From NCBI GenBank assembly GCA_963821495.1, contig CAWGEA010000003.1, positions 2,356,001-2,420,000 on the forward strand: DNA of 64,000 nucleotides, read 5' to 3'. A program made the position numbers and the translations under genes. A model generated the notes under the pieces. The model worked only from the letters and a program-made list of their open reading frames with translations, was not told where the DNA came from and made no database searches. Positions 17,131 through 26,086 of the stretch are shown piece by piece (positions within the stretch are counted from its first letter, which is position 1; each line of letters starts with the position of its first letter). This DNA is from AC-32 sp963821495 (lineage in GTDB: Bacteria > Actinomycetota > Thermoleophilia > Gaiellales > Gaiellaceae).

Positions 17131-20100
17131 ATGAGACGTTGGGCCCGCTGGCTCGCGCCCGCACTCGTCGGCGCGGCCGCGCTCACACTCACGGTCACCG
17201 CCGGCACGGCGACGGCCACGCGCGACGGACGCCCGGTCGACCGGGTGGTCATGTTCGCGTCCGACGGCATGCGCCCCGACCTGATGGAGCGCTACGCGAA
17301 GCAGGGCTACATGCCCACCTACCGCAAGCTGATGAAGGAAGGGGTCACCGGAGCCAACGGCATGGTCCAGTCCTTCCCGCCGAACACCGGCGTCGGCTGG
17401 TACACGATGGCGACGGGCACCTACCCGTCCGAGCACGGCTCGACGAACAACACCTTCTTCCGCAGCGGCGACACCTTCAGCAACCGGACGTCGTTCTCCG
17501 GCGCCGGAGTGCTGCAGGCGGACACGATCGCGAACGCGGCGGAGCGGGCCGGAAAGAAGGTCGCGCAGATCGACTGGGTCGGCGGCGCGGCCGCGAACAT
17601 CGACGGGCCGACCGTCGACTTCACGAACTTCTTCTCCAACCGCGGCGTGCTCGTCGGAACCGCCGACCCGGTCGAGCAGGCCGGCTCGGCCTTCTTCGGC
17701 GTCACCTACCAGGTCGCGGCGGCGCCGGGGGCGGCAGCGGGCTGGAGCAACGTCCCGACCGGCGATCCGGCAGCGCCGCCGAAGGAGACGACGTGGACGA
17801 TCCCGTCCACGTTCGCGGCGCAGAACCCGACTCGCACCTACAACGTCTACTTCTACGACAGCGTCACCGGCGGCGGGGCGAACTACGACCATGCGATCGT
17901 GAGCCCGGTCGGCAAGACCGGCGCTTCGCCGTCGGTCGACCTCGCGGTGGGCGACTTCCTCCCGATCAAGCTGATGGGCGCCAACGGCCTCATCGGCACG
18001 CGGGCCGGACAGAGTGTCGGCCACTACGTCAAGCTGATCTCGCTCGCGCCCAACCTGAGCAACTTCAAGCTCTACGACACCTCGCTCGCGCGTGCGATCG
18101 CAAAGTGCGGGTCGCCGTGCAGCGGCCTGCCCGCGGGCGGGCCCGGAGAGGACCGGCTCGAGAAGTACATCGCCGACAACCTCCTGCCGTGGGCGGCTGC
18201 CGACTTCGCGCCCGAGGAGGCCGGCGTGATCGACGAGGACACCTACGTCCAGCAGGGGCGCGACCTCGAGCGTGAGTACAGCCTGCAGGTGATCCGCTAC
18301 ATCCTCGGCACGCTGCAGCCGGACACCGACCTCGCGATGGTCGGCTACCCGTTCACCGACGAGGTCTCGCACCAGTTCATGGGCCTCGTCAGCCCGACCG
18401 ACATCGACGGCAACCCGAACCCCTGCTACGACGTCAACCCGAAGTTCGACGACGTCACCTGCACGGGCCGCGGCACGGCGCATCGCGTCGCCGCCCGCGA
18501 GGGCTACATCCGCAGCGCGTACGCGGACGCCGACGAGAAGCTCGGGATCACACGGTCGCTGATGGGCGGCAACCCGACCACGTTCGCGGGCTCCGACCAC
18601 GGTTTCGCACCGCAGTGGTTCGCCGTCAACGCGAACAAGGTCCTGAACGACGCGAGCGTCAACGGCGTCTCGCTGCACGCGAGCAACGCGAACGCCAGCA
18701 ACTGCGGCGCCGCGACCACCGACCTGGCCAAGGCGTGCTGGGCGGGCGGGACGATCCAGGTCTACGTCAACACGACCCTCCCGGCGGGGATCACCGCCGC
18801 GGCCGTCCGCACGGCCGCGCGCGACGCGTTCCTCGCGCTGAACACGCCGACGCAGCACGTCGTCTCGCAGGTGCTGAACAAGGAGGACCTGCGCAACGTC
18901 GACGGGTCCGACTCGCTGCACCCGAACCGCAGCGGCGACCTCGCCGTCATCCTGCGCCCGCCCTACCAGTCGGACGCGGGCACGAACAACGTCACGATCG
19001 CGCTGTCGCACTTCTTCGGCCAGCACGGCTTCGAGCCGAACCTGGTCGACCTCGCGAACAACGTGAACATGCACGCGACGTTCGTGCTGGGCGGCCCGGA
19101 CATCAACAACAAGGACAACGTCCAGGGGCTGCGGGCAATCGACGTCGCCCCCACGCTCGCGTTCCTGATGGGGATCCCCGGACCGCAGAACGCGCGCGGC
19201 CGGATCCTCTACGACGCGGTCAAGGACGCGCACGACCTGACCGAGGTCACGATCCTCGACATCAGCGACTACCACGGCCAGCTGACGCCGCTCACGGAGA
19301 CCGCCGACACCGTCGGGCCGGCCTTCGCGATCGGTGGCTCCGCCTTCCTCAAGCAGTGGTTCAACACCTACGAGGCCGAGGCGGCGCTCTCCAGCAAGGA
19401 CGGCAGCCCGTCGGTGATCGAGATGGCGGCCGGTGACTCGGTCGGCGCGACTCCCCCGATCTCGGCCTTCTTCGGCGACACGCCGACGATCGAGGTCATG
19501 AACATGATGGGGATCGACATCGACGGCCTCGGCAACCACAACTTCGACCGCGGCCAGGACTACCTCCGGCACACGCTGATCCCGCTCGCCGACTACCCGT
19601 TCGTCTCCTCGAACATCGTCGACGACAACGGGAACACACCGCCAGAGTGGTCCCCGTCGCACCTGTTCACGTTCCCGCACGGCGTGAAGCTGGGCATCGT
19701 CGGCTACTCGAACGACGACCTGCCCACGCTGATCAACCCGGCGGGACTCGTGCCGTTCCACGTCGAGAACTCGACCGACCACGTCAACGCGTCGGCGGCG
19801 GCGCTCGCCGCTCAGACCGACGCGGTCGTGGCGATCGGCCATCTCGGCGCGACGGCGGGGACGCTGACTTCGCCGACGGGCCCGCTCGTCGACCTGGCCG
19901 ACAACGTCAACAACGTGGACGCGGTGATCGGCGATCACACCGACTTCCAGGTGAACACGACGCGCCCGAACGGGGTGCTCGTGACCGAGAACCGCAGCAA
20001 GGGCATCCGCTTCACGCGCGTCAGGCTTGTGATCGGGCCCGGCGACGAGGGCGTCGTCTACAAGACCGCCGACTTCCACAAGCCGTGGAACATCGGCGTC

Positions 20101-20898
20101 ACGCCCGACGCCGCTATCCAGGCCCGCCTGGACGAGCTGACGGCCGCGCTCACGCCGATCCTCGGCACGCAGATCGGGAGCTCGACGAAGTACATCCCGA
20201 GGGCCGACCAGTGCGGCAACGGCGTCGGCCGGACCTGCGAGTCGCTCGTCGGCAACGTCGTGACGGACTCGATGCGGGACAAATACACCCCGATCGGCGT
20301 CCAGTTCGCGATCACCAACTCGGGCGGCCTGCGGGCCGACCTGACCTGCCCGACGACCGACGTCACCGGCGACTTCTGCGGGCCGTACACCCCGCCGCCG
20401 TTCCCGATCACCCGGGGACAGGTGCTCGGCGTGCTGCCGTTCGGGAACATCGTCGTGACGCTCGACGTCAACGGCGCCGAGCTGAAGACGATGCTCGAGA
20501 ACGGCGTCTCGCGGATGCCGGCCGTCGACGGCCGCTTCCCACAGGTGTCGGGCCTCTGCTTCACGTACGACATCGCGGCGGCCGCCGGAAGCCGCGTCAC
20601 CGGAGCGGTGCTCGCCGACGCGTCGGGCAACTGCACGGCAACGCCGGTCGATCTGACCGCGGCGACCAACTACAAGATCGCCGAGAACGACTTCATGGCG
20701 GCGGGTGGAGACGGCTACCCGGTCTTCTCGCCGCGCATCACGACGCAGGACATCATGGATCAGGTGGCGGCGGATTACGTGACCGCGCACTCGCCCCTGA
20801 ACCCGGTCGTCAAGGCAGCCCCCGACGGGCGCATCAACTGCGCGGACAGCAACGGCGCCACGGCGCCGAACTGCCCCGCGCTGGTTCCGTCTCCGTAG
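17131..20898 (+). CDS. Secreted bifunctional nucleotide pyrophosphatase/phosphodiesterase - 5'-nucleotidase fusion
   Basis: 1255 residues with a signal peptide (WLAPALVGAAALTLTV). Residues ~35-690 are an alkaline-phosphatase-superfamily NPP domain: metal Asp in FASDGMRPD (D45), likely nucleophile Thr86 in FPPNTGVGW, and later metal motifs DEVSHQF, GSDHGF and FGQHGFEP. Residues ~705-1240 are a 5'-nucleotidase: ILDISDYHGQL, GNHNFD near 800, IGHLG near 900, then the nucleotide-binding C-terminal domain with ITNSGGLRADL and NDFMAAGGDGYPVF. Together they could turn extracellular nucleotides into nucleoside and phosphate. The substrate is inferred. It lies among other secreted phosphohydrolases. 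Confidence 0.88.
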   Translation: MRRWARWLAPALVGAAALTLTVTAGTATATRDGRPVDRVVMFASDGMRPDLMERYAKQGYMPTYRKLMKEGVTGANGMVQSFPPNTGVGWYTMATGTYPSEHGSTNNTFFRSGDTFSNRTSFSGAGVLQADTIANAAERAGKKVAQIDWVGGAAANIDGPTVDFTNFFSNRGVLVGTADPVEQAGSAFFGVTYQVAAAPGAAAGWSNVPTGDPAAPPKETTWTIPSTFAAQNPTRTYNVYFYDSVTGGGANYDHAIVSPVGKTGASPSVDLAVGDFLPIKLMGANGLIGTRAGQSVGHYVKLISLAPNLSNFKLYDTSLARAIAKCGSPCSGLPAGGPGEDRLEKYIADNLLPWAAADFAPEEAGVIDEDTYVQQGRDLEREYSLQVIRYILGTLQPDTDLAMVGYPFTDEVSHQFMGLVSPTDIDGNPNPCYDVNPKFDDVTCTGRGTAHRVAAREGYIRSAYADADEKLGITRSLMGGNPTTFAGSDHGFAPQWFAVNANKVLNDASVNGVSLHASNANASNCGAATTDLAKACWAGGTIQVYVNTTLPAGITAAAVRTAARDAFLALNTPTQHVVSQVLNKEDLRNVDGSDSLHPNRSGDLAVILRPPYQSDAGTNNVTIALSHFFGQHGFEPNLVDLANNVNMHATFVLGGPDINNKDNVQGLRAIDVAPTLAFLMGIPGPQNARGRILYDAVKDAHDLTEVTILDISDYHGQLTPLTETADTVGPAFAIGGSAFLKQWFNTYEAEAALSSKDGSPSVIEMAAGDSVGATPPISAFFGDTPTIEVMNMMGIDIDGLGNHNFDRGQDYLRHTLIPLADYPFVSSNIVDDNGNTPPEWSPSHLFTFPHGVKLGIVGYSNDDLPTLINPAGLVPFHVENSTDHVNASAAALAAQTDAVVAIGHLGATAGTLTSPTGPLVDLADNVNNVDAVIGDHTDFQVNTTRPNGVLVTENRSKGIRFTRVRLVIGPGDEGVVYKTADFHKPWNIGVTPDAAIQARLDELTAALTPILGTQIGSSTKYIPRADQCGNGVGRTCESLVGNVVTDSMRDKYTPIGVQFAITNSGGLRADLTCPTTDVTGDFCGPYTPPPFPITRGQVLGVLPFGNIVVTLDVNGAELKTMLENGVSRMPAVDGRFPQVSGLCFTYDIAAAAGSRVTGAVLADASGNCTATPVDLTAATNYKIAENDFMAAGGDGYPVFSPRITTQDIMDQVAADYVTAHSPLNPVVKAAPDGRINCADSNGATAPNCPALVPSP

Positions 20899-20907
20899 GG
20901 AGCTGAG

Positions 20908-21510
20908 CTACGGGGCCCGCCGCTGCCGGCGGCGGGCCCCGGCTCCCACCAGCAGCAGCGCCATGAGCGCGAGCCCGGCCGCGCCGGCGGCGAGCGGCAG
21001 CCCCCAGGCGCGGCCGCCGGCCGCGCCGTCCTTCGGCGGGACGTAGCCGAGGAAACCGGTGATCGCGAACGCCTTCCCGTCCGCGCGGGCGGGCACGCGC
21101 CAGTTGAAGATCAGGTGCGGCTTGTCGGGCTGGTCGCTCACCGCGCGCGGCGGCTCCGACGCCGGCCAGTGGATGCGGCGGTCGTGCCAGTCGTAGCTCG
21201 TCCCCGGCCCCACTCGCCGCCAGCGCGGCGGCCCCGTTGCCGGCGAGCGCGCGTTGCGGAAGACGCCCTCCTGCCCGAAGCGGATGAACGGCTCACCGCG
21301 GTACCCGAGCACGACGACCGTCTTGCCGCTGTAGTTGCTCAGGCGGAGCCGGTCGTCGCCGCCGAGCACGTTCACGCTCACCCCGAGCACCGGCGGGACG
21401 AGCGCCGAGAACGTCGAGACGTAGCCCGTCTGGCCGGTTCGCCCGTGTCCGGACGCATCGCCGGCAAGTGCCAAAGCGGTGACGAAGAGAGTGAGCGCAG
21501 CCCTTTTCAC
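20908..21510 (-). CDS. Secreted membrane-anchored protein of unknown function
   Basis: 200 residues: signal peptide (RAALTLFVTALALAGDAS), an extracellular domain with SNYSGKTVVVLGY, a WHDRRIHWP segment and FNWRVPARADG, then a single C-terminal transmembrane helix (LPLAAGAAGLALMALLLVGA) and an Arg-rich cytoplasmic tail. I do not recognise a named family. GTG start at 21510. It sits between two secreted phosphohydrolases but on the other strand. Confidence 0.7.
   Translation of the reverse strand: MKRAALTLFVTALALAGDASGHGRTGQTGYVSTFSALVPPVLGVSVNVLGGDDRLRLSNYSGKTVVVLGYRGEPFIRFGQEGVFRNARSPATGPPRWRRVGPGTSYDWHDRRIHWPASEPPRAVSDQPDKPHLIFNWRVPARADGKAFAITGFLGYVPPKDGAAGGRAWGLPLAAGAAGLALMALLLVGAGARRRQRRAP
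20912..20940. terminator. Hairpin at the convergent ends of the fusion phosphohydrolase and the 20908-21510 gene
   Basis: 12-bp perfect stem GGGGCCCGCCGC (20912-20923) with GCGGCGGGCCCC (20929-20940), loop TGCCG. It overlaps the last codons of the minus-strand gene. There is no T-run. Confidence 0.5.
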
Positions 21511-21595
21511 CGCGCTGCAGTCTGCCGGACGGGTGCCGCTTGGACTACCCCCGACCCGCCTCTAGATTCGCCCCACAAACCACCGAGGAGGCGTC

Positions 21596-23776
21596 ATGAA
21601 GGGGAGACGGACGAGCGTCCTCGCCGCGCTCGCGGTTGCGGCGCTCGCGACGGCCGTGGTGCTCGGCGTGTCGTCGCAGTCGGCCGACGCGACAGCGGCC
21701 CAACCCGCGGCGGCAGCGGGCAGCTGCACGTTCGCCAACGGCATCAAGCACGTGATCCAGATCCAGTTCGACAACACGCACTTCTTGCGGGACCGCGGCA
21801 ACGTCCCGTCGGACCTCGAGCAGATGCCACACCTGCTGAACTTCATCCGCGGCAACGGCACGCTGCTCACGAACGACCACACCGTCCTGATCTCGCACAC
21901 GGCGACCGGGATCCTCTCGACGCTGACCGGCGTCTACCCGGACCGCATGGGACAGCCGGTGTCGAACAGCTTCCGCTACTTCCGGCCGGACGGCTCGACC
22001 CGGACCGGCGTCTCGTTCGCCTACTGGACGGCGCCGCTGTTCGACCCCGCCGGCCCCTCGGGCCAGACGGACTTCACGCCCGAGATGATCAACGAGCAGG
22101 GCAAGATCGCTCCGGCGCCGTGGGTGCCGTTCACGCGCGCCGGCTGTGACGTCGGAGCGGTCGGGACGGCGAACACGGTGCTCGAGAACACTGCGATCGA
22201 CATCCCGACGGTGTTCGGCGCCGGCTCGGACGAGGCGGCCGAGGTCGCCTCGAACCCGGGACAGGCGTTCGCGGACTTCGTGGGGCTCGGCGTCCACTGC
22301 GCACAGGGCTCGACCGTCTGCGGCGCCTCGACACACGCGAAGCCCGACCTGCTCCCCGACGAGCCGGGCGGCTACGCGGGCTATGAAGGTCTCTTCGGTG
22401 CCAAGTACGTCAACCCGGTGATCCATCCCGGCGGACCGATGACCGACCTCGGCGGCAACGTGATCCAGGACGCGACCGGCCACGTCGGCTTCCCCGGCTT
22501 CGACGGGATGGAGGCAACCGTCTCGCTCTCCTGGATCGCGCAGATGCAGGAGGCCGGGATCCCGGTCACCTACGGCTACATCTCGGACGCCCACGACGGG
22601 CACGGCACCTCCGGGAACATCCACTTCGCCTACGCGCCCGGCGAGGCCGGGTACGTGCAGCAGCTGCACGACTACGACGTCGCCTTCCAGCGGTTCTTCG
22701 ACCGGCTGGCGGCGGACGGGATCAACAAGTCGAACACGCTGTTCCTGTTCACCGTGGACGAGGGCGACCACTTCGCCGGCTCGCAGCCCAACAACCCGGG
22801 GTGCGACGGCGTCACCGTCGCCTGCGACTACACCGGCAAGCCGGTCGGCGAGATTAACGGCGACCTGCGGCGAATGATCCGGACGCAGTACGGCGACACC
22901 ACGAACTTCACCGTCCACTCCGACGACGCGCCCAACGTCTACATCACGGGCAACCCGTCGCGGACGGACGCGGTGACGCGGAACCTCGAGCGGGAGATGG
23001 CCCAGCTGCACTGGCCGAACCCGTACACGGGGGTCGACCAGCACAACATCATGGTCGCGCTCGCCGACCCGGTCGAGATGAAGACCCTGCACATGGTCAC
23101 GGCCGACCCGGCTCGGACGCCGACGTTCACGCCGTTCGCCGACCCGGACTGGTTCTTCTTCGCCACGGGCGGCGGTACCTGCGCGACGCCTGCGGACTGC
23201 GCGGCGATCCCGCCACGCACGAACCAGAGCTTCGCCTGGAACCACGGCGACATCCAGGACGAGATCGCGACGACGTGGGCCGGCTACGTCGGGCCGGGGG
23301 TCAAGAACCTCGGCGACGACTCGAGCGTGTGGACCGACCACACCGACCACCGGCCGACGATGCTGACGCTGCTCGGCCTGAAGGACGACTACCAGACCGA
23401 CGGCCGCGCGGTCACGCAGATCGCGGACGAGAACGCGCTGCCCGTCAGCCTGCGCATCCACCATCCGAGCCTCGAACGGCTCGCCGCCTCGTACAAGCAG
23501 CTGATGGCGTCGTTCGGCTCGTTCTCGATGGACACGCTGGTGGCGTCGACGCACGCGCTCGCCAGCAACTCGGCGGGCGACCAGACCTACACCGACATCG
23601 AGGGCCAGATCGCGTCGCTGACGAGCCAGCGCGACGCCCTGGCCGCGGAGATCCGCGCCGGCTTCAACCAGGCGCAGTTCGACGGCGTCACGTTGAGCGA
23701 GAACCAGCTCAAGGCGTGGAACCGGGCCGCCGACGACCTGCTCGCGCAGGCGCAGGCCCTGGCTGCCTCGTCCTGA
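21596..23776 (+). CDS. Secreted alkaline-phosphatase-superfamily hydrolase
   Basis: 726 residues with a strong GAGGAGG site and a signal peptide (VLAALAVAALATAVVLGV). The core has metal-site-like motifs VIQIQFDNTHFLRD, LTNDHTVLISHTATGI (likely nucleophile region), FTVDEGDHFAG and DHTDHRPTML, the pattern of the alkaline phosphatase / phosphoglycerate mutase / sulfatase fold. A helical C-terminal region follows residue ~640. The substrate is unknown. It forms an island with the two enzymes encoded at 15143-20898. Its 3' end overlaps the convergent pseudouridine synthase by 68 bp. Confidence 0.8.
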   Translation: MKGRRTSVLAALAVAALATAVVLGVSSQSADATAAQPAAAAGSCTFANGIKHVIQIQFDNTHFLRDRGNVPSDLEQMPHLLNFIRGNGTLLTNDHTVLISHTATGILSTLTGVYPDRMGQPVSNSFRYFRPDGSTRTGVSFAYWTAPLFDPAGPSGQTDFTPEMINEQGKIAPAPWVPFTRAGCDVGAVGTANTVLENTAIDIPTVFGAGSDEAAEVASNPGQAFADFVGLGVHCAQGSTVCGASTHAKPDLLPDEPGGYAGYEGLFGAKYVNPVIHPGGPMTDLGGNVIQDATGHVGFPGFDGMEATVSLSWIAQMQEAGIPVTYGYISDAHDGHGTSGNIHFAYAPGEAGYVQQLHDYDVAFQRFFDRLAADGINKSNTLFLFTVDEGDHFAGSQPNNPGCDGVTVACDYTGKPVGEINGDLRRMIRTQYGDTTNFTVHSDDAPNVYITGNPSRTDAVTRNLEREMAQLHWPNPYTGVDQHNIMVALADPVEMKTLHMVTADPARTPTFTPFADPDWFFFATGGGTCATPADCAAIPPRTNQSFAWNHGDIQDEIATTWAGYVGPGVKNLGDDSSVWTDHTDHRPTMLTLLGLKDDYQTDGRAVTQIADENALPVSLRIHHPSLERLAASYKQLMASFGSFSMDTLVASTHALASNSAGDQTYTDIEGQIASLTSQRDALAAEIRAGFNQAQFDGVTLSENQLKAWNRAADDLLAQAQALAASS

Positions 23777-24445
23777 GCCGTTCCACCTCGGAGGGCTCGA
23801 GCTCGCGCCACGCGCCGGGCTCGAGCCCTTCGAGCGTCAGGCCCGCGTAGCGGCTGCGGTGGAGGCGTCGCACCGGATGGCCGACGGCGTCCAGCATCCG
23901 CTTGACCTGGTGCTTGCGGCCTTCGTGGAGCACGAGCTCGACGCGGCCGGGACCGAGCCGGCGCGCCTCGGCGGGCGCCGTCGGGCCGTCGTCGAGCTCC
24001 AGGCCCTCGCGCAGGCGCTGCAACGCCTCGTCTCCCGGATCCCCCTCGACCTCCGCCTCGTAGACCTTCTCCACCTCGTAGCGGGGGTGGGCGAGCCGGT
24101 GCGCGAGCTCGCCGTCGTTGGTGAGCACCAGCGCGCCGGTGACGTCGGCGTCGAGGCGGCCGACCGGGACGACCCGCGCAGGGTGGTCGACGAGCTCGAC
24201 GACGGTGCGGCGGCCCTGCGGGTCCCGCGCCGTCGTGATCGTGTCGGCCGGCTTGTGCAGGAGCACGTACGCGAGCGGCTGGAGCTGGACGCGCCGGCCG
24301 TCCAGCTCGACGACGTCGCGGCTCTCGACGAACGTGCTCAGCCGCCGGGCTCGCCGTTGACGGAGACGCGGCCGGCCTTGATCAGCTCGTCGGCGCCCCG
24401 GCGGGAAGTCACCCCGGCTCTGGCGAGGTAGGCGTTCAGCCGCAT
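23709..24445 (-). pseudogene. RsuA/RluB-family pseudouridine synthase with a single-base frameshift
   Basis: rRNA pseudouridine synthase split by one missing base near 24353. The first frame gives the S4 RNA-binding domain (MRLNAYLARAGVTSRRGADE, then GRVSVNGEPGG and a TGA). The second frame resumes at LSTFVESRDVVELDGRRV and holds the catalytic GRLDADVTGALVLTNDG and the KVYEAEVEG and EGRKHQVKRML motifs. The ATG at 24445 was preferred to 24454 because GATAAT ends 7 nt before it. Sequencing error and true decay cannot be told apart here. Confidence 0.82.
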
Positions 24446-24464
24446 TTCCGCCATTATCGGGACG
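24446..24464. promoter_or_regulatory. Bidirectional leaderless promoter, pseudouridine synthase / GYD protein
   Basis: The start codons are only 19 bp apart. The minus-strand -10 GATAAT (24458 down to 24453) and plus-strand -10 CATTAT (24452-24457) are superimposed. Each is followed by exactly 7 nt and a start codon. Confidence 0.6.
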
Positions 24465-24755
24465 GTGCCGCACTACGTCTCGCTGATGCGCTGGACCACG
24501 AAGGGCGTCGCGGGCCTGCCTGCCTGGCGCGAGCGGGTCGAGGAGGGCGAGCGGTTCGTGGAGGAGGCCGGTGGGAAGCTGGTCGGCGTCTACGTCACGC
24601 TCGGCCGCTACGACGTGGTCGAGATCTTCGAGGCGCCCGACGACGACACCGCGGCCGAGATCCTGCTGAAGCTCCAGCGTCACGGCGCCGAGCACACCGA
24701 GACGTTGCGAGCCTTCACCCGGGACGAGGCCGAAGCGATCATCCGCAGGCTCTGA
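24465..24755 (+). CDS. GYD-domain protein
   Basis: 96 residues matching the small GYD-type dimeric alpha/beta proteins: MPHYVSLMRWTTKG at the start, then GGKLVGVYVTLGRYDVVEIF, in which GRYD replaces the name-giving Gly-Tyr-Asp. The biochemical role is unknown. GTG start at 24465, leaderless. The next gene begins 5 bp after its stop, so the two probably form an operon. Confidence 0.8.
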   Translation: MPHYVSLMRWTTKGVAGLPAWRERVEEGERFVEEAGGKLVGVYVTLGRYDVVEIFEAPDDDTAAEILLKLQRHGAEHTETLRAFTRDEAEAIIRRL

Positions 24756-24760
24756 CGACC

Positions 24761-25483
24761 GTGGCCTGGCCCTGGGAGATCGTCGAGCGAGACCACGAGA
24801 TTCAAAACCCGACGAGCGCGGAGAAGATCCGGCTCGTCGGTGACTACCTGCGGCTCTCGTCGGGCAGCCGCGTCCTCGACGTCGCCTGCGGCAAGGGTGG
24901 GCCGGCGAGGATCCTCGCCGCCGCCTACGGGTGCCGCATCCACGGGATCGAGATCCGGCCGGGCTTCGCCGACGAGGCTCGGCGCTTGGCTGCGGCGGCC
25001 GGACTCGCGTCGCTGATCGAGGTGCAGACCGCGGACGCGGCCGAGGTCGCATTCGAGGCCGAGGCCTTCGACGCCGCGCTCTGCCTCGGCGCCAGCTTCG
25101 TCTGGGGGACGATCGCCGAGGCGGCCGAGGCGCTCGGGCCGGCAGTGCGCCCCGGCAGCTTCGTGGCGATCGGCGAGCCGTTCTGGCGCGAGTGGCCGCT
25201 TCCGCCTGGGATCGACGACCAGGGGTACGTCGACCTCGCCGAGACCGTCGGCCGCTTCGAGCAGGCCGGCTTCGCGATCACGGGGATCGTCGCCGCCTCC
25301 GACGACGACTGGGACCGCTACGAGAGCCTGCACTGGCGGGCCGTCGAGGAATGGCTCGCCGAGCATCCCGACCACGCGGACGCTGCCGAGATCCGCGCCC
25401 GGCACGAGCGCCGCCGGTCGGACCGCTTCGGGTTGGAGCGCGCGCTCCTCGGCTGGGCGATCTTCGTCGGGCGCAGGCCCTGA
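24761..25483 (+). CDS. Class I SAM-dependent methyltransferase
   Basis: 240 residues with SAM motif I VLDVACGKGGPA near residue 40, an acidic motif II (IHGIEIRPG) and FDAALCLGASF as motif IV. The substrate is unknown. GTG start 5 bp after the GYD gene. Its TGA directly abuts the TCA (minus-strand TGA) of the convergent scpB, giving a TGATCA junction. Confidence 0.82.
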   Translation: MAWPWEIVERDHEIQNPTSAEKIRLVGDYLRLSSGSRVLDVACGKGGPARILAAAYGCRIHGIEIRPGFADEARRLAAAAGLASLIEVQTADAAEVAFEAEAFDAALCLGASFVWGTIAEAAEALGPAVRPGSFVAIGEPFWREWPLPPGIDDQGYVDLAETVGRFEQAGFAITGIVAASDDDWDRYESLHWRAVEEWLAEHPDHADAAEIRARHERRRSDRFGLERALLGWAIFVGRRP

Positions 25484-26086
25484 TCAGGCGGGGCGGCGCT
25501 CGGCGACCGACTCGAGGCGCGTGCGGATCTCGTCGGTGCTCTGGCCCAGGTCGTCCAGGCGCGGCAGCGCGGAGAGCGAGTCGAGGCCGAAAACGCGCTC
25601 GAAGAGCGGCGTCGCGCGGTAGCGGATCGCCCCTCCCGCGCCGTCCTCGCGCCCGGATTCGGCGATCAGACCGCGCTCCACGAGCCCGGCGACGACCGAG
25701 TCGGCAGCGACGCCGCGGATGCGCGCGATCTCCGGCCGGCTGACCGGCCCGAGGTACGCGACGATCGCGAGCGTCTCCAGCGCCGCGGCGGTGAGCCCGC
25801 GCTCGACCGGCCGCTCGAACAGCCGTCCGCACGCCTCGGCCGCCTCGCGAGAGGCGCGAAACGCCCAGCCGCCCGCGACGTGCTCGAGCACGATCCCGCT
25901 GCGGCCCTCGGCGTAGCGCTCGCCGAGCAAGCGCAGCGCGGTCTCGACCCGCTCGGCGTCGTCGTTCGCGGCCTCGGCGAGCTCATCGACCGACAGCGGC
26001 TGGGACGCCACGACCAGCAGCGCCTCGGCCGTCCGGGCGAGCCGGTCGACCGGGCTCGCGGTGATCAGGCGGAGCGGGCGGTCCAT
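25484..26086 (-). CDS. scpB: Segregation and condensation protein B
   Basis: Winged-helix subunit of the bacterial SMC-ScpAB condensin. 200 residues: ALLVVASQPLSVDELAEA, the middle LTAAALETLAIVAYLGPVSRPEIARIRG hallmark (landmarks LAIVAYLGP and RPEIARIRG), GLVERGLI, then RYRATPLFERVFGL. The ATG at 26086 overlaps the end of scpA by 22 bp, supporting coupled translation. Confidence 0.92.
   Translation of the reverse strand: MDRPLRLITASPVDRLARTAEALLVVASQPLSVDELAEAANDDAERVETALRLLGERYAEGRSGIVLEHVAGGWAFRASREAAEACGRLFERPVERGLTAAALETLAIVAYLGPVSRPEIARIRGVAADSVVAGLVERGLIAESGREDGAGGAIRYRATPLFERVFGLDSLSALPRLDDLGQSTDEIRTRLESVAERRPA

Noticed and set aside
17044..20790. Minus-strand open frame of 1248 codons opposite the phosphohydrolase fusion
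   Set aside because: It mirrors the codon pattern of the plus-strand gene, is full of Arg/Val/Asp runs and has no domain motif; the plus-strand protein has a signal peptide and two enzyme domains.
21545..23554. Minus-strand open frame of 669 codons opposite the 726-residue hydrolase
   Set aside because: Antisense shadow without recognisable domain; the plus strand has ribosome site, signal peptide and motifs.
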